Shown: positions 11,992 through 22,936 of the stretch, in pieces
How positions within the stretch are numbered: position 1 is the first letter of the stretch
Layout of the letters: each line of letters starts with the position of its first letter
The notes under the pieces: model-generated
Databases searched by the model: none
What the model was told of the DNA's origin: nothing
The model's input: only the letters and a program-made list of their open reading frames with translations
Source: Rhizophagus irregularis
Taxonomy: Eukaryota > Glomeromycota > Glomeromycetes > Glomerales > Glomeraceae
Direction of reading: 5' to 3'
Length of the DNA stretch: 64,000 bases
NCBI RefSeq assembly: GCF_026210795.1
Contig: NC_089443.1
Location: 868,001-932,000, forward strand
Made by a program: the position numbers and the translations under genes

Positions 11992-14900
11992 CTAAACTTT
12001 TGCTAAACTTTTTAATTCTTTTTTTTCTTGGTTTAATTCTAATTTCAAATCATTCAAATTCTTTCTTAATGAATTTATATCTTCTGACATCATATTAGAA
12101 TTTAATTGAATTCTAGTTCCTTCCTGAGAATTAGTAGCAAATTTAAAAATTTTGTATTTATCAAGATTGAAAGAATTCAACTTAAGAATATTTTCAAACA
12201 TGAGGCTAACTTCCAACTCCTTATTTTCCTGAACAATTTTCTTTAAGGAATAATAATTTTTGTTCAACTCTAACAATCCATCATTATATTTTACAAGAAT
12301 ACTTTGAAATTCTTTAGTATATTTATCAGTCAATTTAGAGGTTTTCATATCTCTAATAGAACCAATAGTATTTCTTTCCTTATTAATAGAACTTTCTAGA
12401 TGATTACAGCAATTTTGTAGTTTTTTAATAGCTTCTTCTCGTAAAGTTAAGAATTCACCCTTAACTTTCAGAAAATTATTGACTTGATTGAAAACTCGTT
12501 TTTTTCTATTGACAGTATAGGAAGTTGAAGTTCTCAATAATTCTTGTTGGAGATCATTCATCTCTTTATGTTTAGCTTCTTTTTCTTTATGAATTTCTTT
12601 AGTATTTTTTCCACTAGTTAATTTATTTAATAATTCCTTATCAATTTCACTCAATTCTTTTCTTTTATCTTGTAACTTTTTAATACGCTCTTGATCAAGG
12701 TTAATCAGCCTTTGTTCTAATTCATTTATTTTATCTTCTTTAATCTGTAAAGCTCGAGTTAATTGCATTTTGATTTGTTCTTCAATAATCAATTTTTGTT
12801 TCAATTGAGCAATTTCTTTTTCCAACTTGATTTTCAATTTAATTTTAAGCTTTTGTTCTTGTGAAAGACCTTCTGTCATATTGTATAATCTGATCTTTTC
12901 TTGTTCTGTCTGTTCATAATTAACTTGAAACTGATTTAAATTATTTTCCAATTGCTCTTTTTGTTCAATTAAACTTTCTTTGTGAGATTTTAATTCTTGA
13001 ATATTAGCTTCTATTTGAGATAATTTTTCTTGCAATTTAGTTTCTTCTTGCTTTAACTGGCTGATTTGATCTTGAACTTGCTGGTTAGTTAGTTTATTTT
13101 GTTCTAACTGTTCAGTTAAATTGGTTAAATTGCCAGTTAATTTTTGCTTTTCATTTTGCAGGTCAATAATTTGGGTTTGTAAAATATTTTCTTTTTTTGC
13201 AAATTCTTTAATCTGTTTAGCTAATTTAAGCCTCAGATTTTGATTATTTTCATTTTGAAAACTTTGATAATAAGTTTCAGCAATCTTTTCTAACTTAAGA
13301 TTTTCGTCTTCTATTTGAAGATTTCTTTGTTGTAAATTAACTAACTCATTTTGAGAACTTTGATAATAAGTTTCAGCAATCTTTTCTAACTTAAGATTTT
13401 CGTCTTCTATTTGAAGATTTCTTTGTTGTAAATTAACTAACTCATTTTGAGAACTTTGATAATAAGTTTCAGCAATCTTTTCTAACTTAAGAATTTCTTC
13501 TTCTATTTGAAAATTTCTTTGTTGTAAATTAACTAACTCATTTTGAGAACTTTGATAATAAGTTTCAGCAATCTTTTCTAACTTAAGATTTTCTTCCTCT
13601 ATTTGCTTATAACCAATTTGAAATTGATTTATTTGATTTTTAAATTGATCTTGCTGAGATTTTAATTCTTGAACAATGGTTTCTGTTTGGACTAATTTAT
13701 CTTGCAAATTATTTTTTTCTTGATTTAACTGACTGTTTTGTTTTAACTGTTCAGTCAGCTTACCATCTAAAGCTTGCTTTTCACTTTGCAGGTTTGTAAT
13801 TTGGATTTGTAAAGTACTTTCTTTTTTTGCAAATTCTTCATTTTGTAAAGTTAATTCCATTTGAATATTTTGTAATTCATTATGAGAACTTTGATATTTT
13901 TGTTTTAGTTCAATTAATTCCCGAGGATCTTCTAGAATTAAAAGTTCATTTAATTCTTTACTAGTAAAATCAAGTAAATGACTTGTATAGCATGCTTTTG
14001 GATGAGATTCTACAATAAGATTATTATGCTCAATTGGTGCATTTATAAATTCCATAATATTGCTTTTCAATTCTTCATTAATATCTCCACCCAAAGGACG
14101 AATAATCCAATTTTTAATAATATCTAAAACTTCTTTAGAAGATGGCCTTTTTAATGGATTTTCATTCCAGCATTTTTTCATTAAATCTATATAACATTGT
14201 GGAGTATTTCCAATAATTTCAAGACGTTCACCTTTACAAATACTTAAAGCAAGTTGAAGATCATGTGCTTTATTATTAAATGGTGGAATTTCAGATGTAA
14301 ATTCCCACATAATTATAGAAAAACTATATATATCACTAGCTTGAGTATAAGATTGACCTCTTAAAATTTCAGGTGCTATAAATGGTAAAACTCCATAGAT
14401 ATCATTTTCTTTTAAAAAAGATTTTGCAAGTTGATATAATCCTAAATAATCACTAATAAAAATTCCATATATATTTTCTTCATATTTGTTACATAAAATA
14501 TTACCATTATGAAAATTATAATGAATAAGATCTTTTTCATGAATATTACTAAGACCCTTAATAATTTGATATAAATAAAATAATCTTTGTTTCCAATCTT
14601 TTGTTATTTCTGTTAAACATCTTTTTAAACTATTCTTATTTGTATACTCCATTATTAATACATATTTTGAAGTATTTGGATCTTTTGTAAATCCATATAT
14701 TTTAATAATTTCATATGAATTAATAATTTTCCACTATAAAAAATAATATTTATTAGTAAGTTAGTATAAATAAATTATAATATTAAAAAAAAAATAATGA
14801 TATTTAACCATACTTCATTTAAAAATTCATTTAAAATTTCATCTGAATTATTAAGATAATCAAAGTATTTAAGAATTACTTCAATACTATTAAATTTAGC

Positions 14901-17900
14901 TTTATATATAGTACCAAATCCTCCTTTATCAAGATATTCAATATTTTCAAATTTATCATAAGGAATCCATTTTAATTTATTTTTGGAAATAAATTGATCC
15001 ACAATTTCATTTCCACTAGTACCAAATCTTTAAATATAAAAATGAAATTATATTAAAATTAAAATTTAAAATAAAATTTACAATTAAAATTTAAATATTA
15101 AACAATATTAATTATACTTACTCTAAATAAAATTATAATATTTTAATATAATAAATAATTAACTTAAAATTATAATTTACTAACTAAAATAAATAAAAAG
15201 GTTTAATTATTATGAGTAAACATTGTATAATTATAATAAATTAAATATAAAAATATAAGATTATTATAATTAAAAAAATGCAATACTTACAGGCTAAAAT
15301 ATATTAAAATTGTATAAATATAACAGGATTACTTACGATCTAAAATATTTGGATAATCTTTAAAATAAAGAATTTAGTTAGTTTAAGTTATATTACTTAT
15401 ATGTAAAATGTTATTTAAATAATAATAGAATTAAATAAATAACATACTCCCTATAATATTAAATAAATAATTTTTTAAATAAAGAATTTAGTTAGTTTAA
15501 ATTATATGTAAATTTTATATAAATATAATAGGATTAAATAAATAACATAACATACTCCCTATAATATTAAATAAATAATTTTTTAGTAAATAAAGAATTT
15601 AGTTAGTTTAAATTATATATAAATATTATATAAAATAATAGAATTACTTACATTCTAAAATATTTGAATAATTTTTTAAATAAAGAATTTAGTTAGTTCA
15701 TATTATATAAATATAATAGAATTAAATAAATAGCTTATAACTTACCAACTAAAAGAAATTATAGAATAATTTTTTTAAATAAAGAATTTAGTTAGTTTAA
15801 ATTATATGTAGATATTATATAAATATAATAGAATTAAATAAATAACATACTCCCTATATTATTAAATAAATAATTTTTTAAATATTTAGTTAGTTTAAAT
15901 TATATGTAAATATTATATAAATATAATAGAATTAAATAAATGGAAATAATAATTTTACGCAGGTGCGTTGCAACGCACCCCCCTTTTTGGAAATTATTAA
16001 ATAGTAAATTTGCTGATCATAACGTGATCATAAAATTTACTATTTAAAAATTTCCAAAAAAGGGGGTGCACAGTTGCGTTCAAAATTTAAACCCTAAATG
16101 GATAACTTATAACTTACCAGCTAAAAGAAATTATAGAATAATTTTTTAAATAAAGAATTTAGTTAGTTTAAATTATATGTTAATATTATATAAATATAAT
16201 AGGATTATATAAATAACATACTCCCTATATTATTAAATAAATAATTTTTTAAATAAAGAATTTAGTTAGTTTAAATTATATGTAAATATTATATAAATAT
16301 AATAGAATTAAATAAATAACATACTCCCTATATTATTAAATAAATAATTTTTTAAATAAAGAATTTAGTTAGTTTAAATTATATGTAAATATTATATAAA
16401 TATAATAGAATTAAATAAATAACATACTCCCTATATTATTAAATAAATAATTTTTTAAATAAAGAATTTAGTTAGTTTAAATTATATGTAAATATTATAT
16501 AAATATAATAGAATTAAATAAATAACATACTCCCTATATTATTAAATAAATAATTTTTTAAATAAAGAATTTAGTTAGTTTAAATTATATGTAAATATTA
16601 TATAAATATAATAGAATTAAATAAATAACATACTCCCTATATTATTAAATAAATAATTTTTTAAATAAAGAATTTAGTTAGTTTAAATTATATGTAAATA
16701 TTATATAAATATAATAGAATTAAATAAATAACATACTCCCTATATTATTAAATAAATAATTTTTTAAAATAAAGAATTTAGTTAGTTTAAATTACATGCT
16801 AATATTATATAAATATAATAGAATTGCTTACGATCTGAAATATTTGAATAATTTTTTAAATAAAGAGTTTAGTTAGTTTAAATTATATTATTATAGATAT
16901 AATAGAATTAAATAAATAACTTATAACTTATTACCAACTAAAAGAAATTACAAAATAATTTTTTAAATAAAGAATTTAGTTAGTTTAAATATTATGTAAA
17001 TATTATATAAATATAATAGAATTACTTACGATCTAAAATATTTGAATAATTTTTTAAATAAAAGAATTTAGTTAGTTTAAATTATATATAAATCTTATAT
17101 AAATATAATAGAATTAAATAAATAGTACTCATAACTTACCAACTAAAAGAAATTACAAATAATTTTTTAAATAAAAAATTTAATTAGTTTAAATTATATA
17201 TAAATATTATATAAATATAATAGAATTAAATAAATAACATACTCCCTATATTATTAATAAATAATTTTTTTAAATAAAGAATTTAGTTAGTTTAAATTAC
17301 ATGCTAATATTATATAAATATAATAAAATTGCTTACGATCTGAAATATTTGAAAAATTTTTAAATAAAGAATTTATTTAGTTTAAATTATATTATATAAA
17401 TATAATAGAATTAAATAAATAACATACTCCCTATATTATTAAATAAATAATTTTTTTAAATAAAGAATTTAGTTAGTTTTAATTGTATGTAAATATTATA
17501 TAAATATAATAGAATTAAATAAATAACTTATAACTTACCAACTAAAAGAAATTACAAAATAATTTTTTAAATAAAGAATTTAGTTAGTTTAAATTACATG
17601 CTAATACTATATAAATATAATAGAATTGCTTACGATCTGAAATATTTGAATAATTTTTTAAATAAAGAGTTTAGTTAGTTTAAATTATATTATATAAATA
17701 TAATAGAATTAAATAAATAACATACTCCCTATATTATTAAATAAATAATTTTTTTAAATAGTTAGTTTTAATTGTATGTAAATATTATGTAAATATAATA
17801 TAATAGAATTACTTACATTCTAAAATATTTGAATAATTTTTTAAATAAAGAATTTAGTTAATTTAAATTATATGTAAATATTATATGAATATAATAGAAT

Positions 17901-19360
17901 TAAATAAATAACATACTCCCTATATTATTAAATAAATAATTTTTTAAATAAAGAATTTAGTTAGTTTAAATTATATGTAAATATTATATAAATATAATAG
18001 AAATACTTACATTCTAAAATATTTGAATAATTTTTTAAATAAAGAATTTAGTTAGTTTAAATTATGTGTAATATTATATAAATATAATAGAATTAAAGAA
18101 ATAACTTATAACTTACCAACTAAAAGAAATTACAAAATAATTTTTTAAATAAAGAATTTAGTTAGTTTAAATTATGTGTAATATTATATAAATATAATAG
18201 AATTACTTACGATCTAAAATATTTGAATAATTTTTTAAATAAAGAATTTAGTTAGTTTAAATTATATGTAAATATTATATAAATATAATAGAAATACTTA
18301 CATTCTAAAATATTTGAATAATTTTTTAAATAAAAAATTTAGTTAGTTTAAATTATATGTAATATTATATAAATATAATAGAATTAAAGAAATAACTTAT
18401 AACTTACCAACTAAAAGAAATTACAAAATAATTTTTTAAATAAAGAATTTAGTTAGTTTAAATTATGTGTAATATTATATAAATATAATAGAATTACTTA
18501 CGATCTAAAATATTTGAATAATTTTTTAAATAAAGAATTTAGTTAATTTAAATTATATGTAAATATTATATAAATATAATAGAATTACTTACATTCTAAA
18601 ATATTTGAAATAAATAATTTAGTTAGTTTAAATTATATGTAAATATTATATAAATATAATAGAATTACTTACGATCTAAAATATTTGAATAATTTTTTAA
18701 ATAAAGAATTTATTTAGTTTAAATTATATGTAAATATTATATAAATATAATAGAATTAAATAAATAACTTACACCCTGTAGCATTATTAATTAATAATAA
18801 TTAGAAGTAAAGTAATTATAGTCAATTAGACAAAATATTATAATTGTATATAAAAATTAAGTATATACAGTAACTTACAATCTAATTATTTAAATAAATA
18901 TTATTTTTAGTTTAAATTATATATAAATACTTTTAAATTAATATAAAATTAGATATTTACTTTCTATAATATTAGTACCGTAATTATTAAGCAATTATAT
19001 TATTAGTTATTTAAAATATCATGTAAAATACAATAAAAAAAATATTATAACAAAATAAATTAGTTGGTTATATAAAATATAGGTAAATAATTTAATTATC
19101 ATTCCGATTATAAGATAACCTATTACTTACGAGCTAATATAGTAAAATAATTTTTAGAAATAGTTTAAACATTTAAATTATATGTTTATAATTTACAAGC
19201 TGTTAAATAATTTTTCTTACCTTTATCTTTCTCAATTTTTGAAACTAGTTTCATTATGTTGCAAATTTGGTTTGAAAAAAATTTTAGAGCAATTTCAATT
19301 TGTATTAGATATCTATATTCATATTATATACTTTTTACCTTCATCGTTACTTTGAGCCAT
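11992..19360 (-). CDS. Pseudokinase with long coiled-coil tail
   Basis: The certain part is exon 14814-15027, intron 14734-14813 (80 nt) and exon 11992-14733. Kinase features are a glycine loop DKGGFGTIYKA and a VILK lysine. The catalytic HRD is HYN and DFG is DYLG, while NGNIL and APEIL are kept, so phosphotransfer is probably lost and a scaffold or allosteric role is likely. After CWNENPLKRPS comes a coiled coil of about 600 residues. It includes four near-identical 31-residue repeats (KLEKIAETYYQSSQNELVNL...) encoded at about 13230-13610. The last exon begins with one base completing a codon, so upstream exons are required. The proposed 5' exons are 19339-19360 (ATG, residues MAQSNDE) and 19221-19244. 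The 4-kb array between them and the kinase carries serial microexons (separate entry). The kinase part is secure; the 5' part is inferred. Confidence 0.65.
13230..13610 (-). repeat. 93-bp coding repeats in coiled coil
   Basis: Four consecutive copies of a 93-nt unit encode 31 residues each (KLEKIAETYYQSSQNE, then LVNLQQRN and QIEDEN). The last copy before the spacer diverges. The units are almost identical, so they arose by recent in-frame duplication or are kept homogeneous by conversion. Unit length fits roughly four heptads plus three residues, which would give a slowly shifting coiled-coil stripe. Confidence 0.85.
15100..19140 (-). repeat. Tandem intron/microexon array
   Basis: About 36 tandem units of roughly 75-105 bp fill 15280-18780, with diverged units on both sides to 15122 and 19135. 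Read on the minus strand, each unit ends in a 3' splice-like site (TTTTAG, TTTCAG or AATATAG), then three bases, then a 5' splice-like site (GTAAGT, GTATGT or GTAAGC). A CTAAC branch-like motif lies upstream of the acceptor in most units. The three bases are mainly ATC, AAT, TTG or GGA, each belonging to its own unit type; CTC, AAA, ATT and GGT occur at the 5' end and CTG, CCT and TTA in or near the 3' part. Examples (plus coordinates): 19131-19133, 18961-18963, 18879-18881, 18773-18775, 18673-18675, 18593-18595, 15291-15293, 15181-15183. A single base at 15122 between AG and GTAAGT would be the last one. Spacings match the introns of neighbouring genes. Confidence 0.8.
15959..16083. mobile_element. 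Small palindromic MITE inside the array
   Basis: GC-rich ends (GGTGCGTTGCAACGCACC, itself a palindrome, and AGGGGGTGCACAGTTGCGTT) bracket inverted arms CCTTTTTGGAAATT...TTAAATAGTAAATTT. It interrupts one array unit and lengthens one presumptive intron to about 250 nt while leaving the flanking splice-like sites intact. Confidence 0.6.
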
Positions 19361-19606
19361 TACTAAATAATTTTATTAAAATTCTTCCTAAAAAATAGGG
19401 TAAATACAATTAAAACGCCTTTATTCGAGTATATATAGTTGTTTGTGTAATATTATCTATGCAAAATGCAGATACCAATTTCCAGGTTTTAGTTCCGGAT
19501 ATATTTAATTAGGCAGCAAGAACCGTTAGAGCGTCCGAAATGTTGATGGAATCACTAAATTATAAAAATAACAACTTTCTTGTCTATAATATAAAAAAAT
19601 CTATTA
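19361..19606. other. Presumed 5' flank of pseudokinase
   Basis: No ORF. It would be the promoter of the minus-strand gene if the ATG at 19358-19360 is correct. No clear TATA motif is assigned. Confidence 0.3.
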
Positions 19607-19609
19607 TAA

Positions 19610-19796
19610 GGCCGGGCAAAAATAAAAATGACCCGGCCGGCCGGCATTTTTTTTTATATTTGTAAAATTTTTTTACGCCACATTGGCCAATAACTTATAA
19701 TCACGTGATAAAATTTTTTACTATAAAAAAAAATTCCCATTTTTCGAAAAACTGACCCGGCCGGTCACGAGAATCTAAATTTTTTTTTGCCTGGCC
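19610..19796. mobile_element. Harbinger-type MITE
   Basis: The 187-bp element starts GGCCGGGCAAAAA and ends TTTTTTTGCCTGGCC. TAA lies on both sides (19607-19609 and 19797-19799), the TWA duplication typical of PIF/Harbinger. Internal inverted GACCCGGCCGG motifs and a CACGTG-containing centre allow a hairpin. No coding capacity. Confidence 0.75.
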
Positions 19797-19954
19797 TAAC
19801 GAAGAAAATGCTGCATACCATTGAACGAAGTAAGTATATAAACTCTATATATTAAATATATATAAAATTACTCTTATTACAACTAATTTTTGTTCATAAT
19901 GAATTTTTATTTAACATAACGAAAATATTTGTGCGGCACGGAAGTTGAAACCGG

Positions 19955-20605
19955 TTTTCATATTATTCGGGACAAAGTAAAATTTTGAACCCGACATCCG
20001 GTCCGGTATGTCGGATCATGTTAGTTTATTTACATAACGATAATAGTTAAAATAGATATAATTCATTGATTCAAAATTTCATATCATATCTAAATTTATT
20101 TTTTCCAAATATATATATATAAATGTCTCAAACTGCATCTTTAACTTATACAAACTAAAACATATCGGACAAATATTAGGACTATAACTTGCGCAAAAAA
20201 GTGGAAATAATTGTATTTGTGCACCCAAGACTCATAAAAAACCAAGAGGATCTCTTCACAAACCAATTACAAAAATATGGATATATAAAATATAAAATAT
20301 AAGAAAGCAATAGATTATGCCTTTTATGCATAGTTTAAAGATAATGTACCTACTAAACTTATAGTTCCCGATAGTTTAGATTTTATTAACATATGCAAAA
20401 GTTACAAATATGAAATCAAAACAAAAAAGAAAACAAGTATAAAACTGCGAAATCAATGTAGATGATCAAGAAATGAATAACCTTATTCCAAAACTCATAT
20501 CTAAGGTTAGTAAATCTTGATTCAAGTGACAATCCGCCGACATCCGACATACCGGCGGATGTCGGGTTCAAAATTTTACTTTAGTTGTCCGAATAATATG
20601 AAAAC
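19955..20605. mobile_element. Inverted-repeat element, about 650 bp
   Basis: The left arm starts TTTTCATATTATTCGGGACA and continues through AAAATTTTGAACCCGACATC and CCGGTATGTCGGAT. The right arm carries the reverse complement, ending GTCCGAATAATATGAAAA. The arms are about 75 bp with small gaps. The interior is non-coding. Family not assigned. Confidence 0.65.
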
Positions 20606-21042
20606 AGCTGTAATTAACCGTTAAGGTACCTCAAATTTCGGGTTAACCGGTTAACCGATTAATCAACTCTATTTTGTTTTGCTTTAATAAAAATAATTTT
20701 TATTACATTTTTATAAAATATTATTATTTAGTATCAGTGATGATGAAATAATTTTCTTACTCTAATTTTTTAGGATTAAACAAATGGCAGCAATAAGCAA
20801 AAAAATAAAAATTATTCATTCTTATAAAATTAATTATTGAATTTAGAAAAAATAAACTTAAGTACAACAGATTTCTTATCAATATTAATCAATGTTAAAA
20901 AATATTTAAAATTTATTTTGTTTATCTATGTTAATATTCGTAAACATTCCCTGCGCCATAAAAATCATAATAATTCAGAAAATTTATATATTTAACCGCC
21001 GATTAATTAATTTAACCGATTATTATCCAGGTTATGATGGTT
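20606..21042. other. Spacer with weak inverted repeat
   Basis: Both edges carry GGTTAACCG/CGGTTAA-like motifs (about 20620-20665 and 20995-21045) in opposite orientation, so a third small degenerate element is possible. No gene seen. Confidence 0.35.
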
Positions 21043-21050
21043 AATCGATT

Positions 21051-22281
21051 CCTTGTCGGACCATTTTCTGAATACCATTTTCCTGTATATACCTTTTCTC
21101 GAATCCAATTTTCTGAATGCTTATTTCCAGAAATTGATCATTTCCTGAAACTCCATTTTACCAAATTCCAATTTCCCGAATCTCAATTTCTGGAATTATA
21201 TGAAACATCCAATTTCCCGAATTCTTTTATCCTGAATTATTTTATCCCAAATTCCAATATCATGAACCCTGATATTCTGAATGGACATTTTACTGAATTT
21301 AATATTATTTTGTATAATTTTACATCATAAATTAGAATTATTAATTTCATAAACTCAGCCTTTATTTTATTTATTATACTAATCAATAAATTATATATAA
21401 TGCATATAATATAATATGTAATAATTAAAATAAATAATGCAAAATCAATCAAAGTATCTGTTTGAAATTTGTACCTGTACCAAATCTTTTTCTCCTAAAA
21501 TGCAAATTAATTATATTTACTTGATGTTTAGGAAAATATTATCAAGCACTTAAACTCAGTGGGTCAGAGAAAAATTTTGTTAGCTAAAAATGTAATATTT
21601 CCTAATTGATTGTATATTGCCTTATGTTTACTTCATATTTACTTCAATTGATCATAGTAATACTTGTACAGGTAAGGGATGCTTGAAAAAGCCACTCCCT
21701 AAATTACATATAACATGTTGGCGTTTATACAATTATAGCAGAAATGCGCAAAGAGCAACATCAAACTCATTTGCTAGCAGAAAGTATTCTTCGTGGAGAA
21801 CCTTTACCATACAAACGCAAGCATCTAATAGATTGTGAAAATCGAATTTTAACAGTTAATAATCAGTACTTTGAAAAATTTTTACAATTGTTAACATTAT
21901 ATCTGCTTATAAATACTGTGTATTTGAACAATAAAACCTATAGTTATCAATAGTTCTTTATTTTTTAGATTTAGTATATAGTTTATTTATAAATCATACG
22001 AAAATATACAGTTTATTATATAATTCAAGAAATTGTCCATTCGGAATATTAGAATTCGGAATATTAGGATTAAGGATATTTGAATTCGGGATATTGGGAT
22101 TCAGGATATTTGGATTTAGGATTCGGGAAATTAGACTTCAGGAAATGGGATTCGGGAAATAAGGATTCGGGAAATTGTATATTTCAAGAAAATGTTCAGT
22201 TCAAAAAATTGGCATTCAGGCAAATGACTTCGGAAAAAGATATATTCAGGAAAAAGGCATTCGGGAAATCGTACTGTAACC
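21051..22281. mobile_element. Fold-back element with ATTCGGGAAAT motifs
   Basis: The left 250 bp contain about ten copies of an ATTTCCCGAAT-like motif. The right 260 bp contain about ten copies of the inverse ATTCGGGAAAT. AATCGATT flanks both ends (21043-21050 and 22282-22289), a possible 8-bp target duplication, although the motif is itself palindromic. The interior has small ORFs (for example 21744-21953) with no recognised domain. Confidence 0.6.
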
Positions 22282-22289
22282 AATCGATT

Positions 22290-22799
22290 ATTAGATCGCC
22301 AACTTCTAGCGTGACATACAATATGTCGTGTAGACGAATTTTCTTATAACGAAGGCCTGATTGGCCAAACCATCAACTTTGATATAAAGCGAGTAGAATG
22401 AAGCTACTAAAAGTTTGAGTAATTGAATATCACTATTTCTATATTTTCTATATTCTAGTTTCTAATACGAAATGATTACGATTATTATAATAGAGATAAA
22501 GAATTCCCCCATTTCAATATTAAGATTTTTGAATTAGAATAATTATCGAAAGCTTCTTTGATTATTTCTCTAAATAATTTACCACAAATTAAAATTTTTC
22601 TTGGAAATACAGTATATCCCATATAATTGAATTTCGATTATTTATAGAAGTATATGTAAAAGGATTAAACTTATGTTTAATTTACCAGCTTCGACATATA
22701 CAGTACTATATCTATCCAAAAATAATCTATTTATTTGTTTTGTAATAAGTTTTTTACATATTCGTTCGATTGAATATTTTTTATATTTACGATTAACCG
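22290..22799. other. Intergenic, no gene seen
   Basis: AT-rich. Nothing recognised. Confidence 0.4.
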
Positions 22800-22936
22800 A
22801 TATTATCATTAATTAATTTTATTTTTAACCTAATTTCTTCTGCTAGTTTATCAAAATCTTTACTTAATTTAAAATTATTATTAGTTAAAATAATGTTGTT
22901 TTTTTTCTAAAATATTACCCACTAAAGAGTTGTCTT
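22800..22936 (-). pseudogene. Severed C-terminal tail of the LRR/coiled-coil gene
   Basis: Past the stop at 22937, another minus-strand frame encodes pieces matching the tail of the 32771-36287 protein (DNLLEEQIK, ILTNxNF, and a lysine-rich end). The open frame of the upstream gene therefore ends early through a frameshift near 22940, and the original tail remains as untranslated sequence. Confidence 0.6.

Noticed and set aside
15280-18780. CRISPR-like regular array
   Set aside because: Units are whole tandem repeats without unique spacers, and the setting is eukaryotic.
19197-19199. A further microexon CTT between AG and GTAAAT
   Set aside because: It would leave a 21-nt intron after exon 19221-19244, too short; the next acceptor at 19134-19135 gives a normal 87-nt intron.
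21617-21953. Two small ORFs that could be a captured gene
   Set aside because: No domain, overlapping frames, inside a fold-back element.
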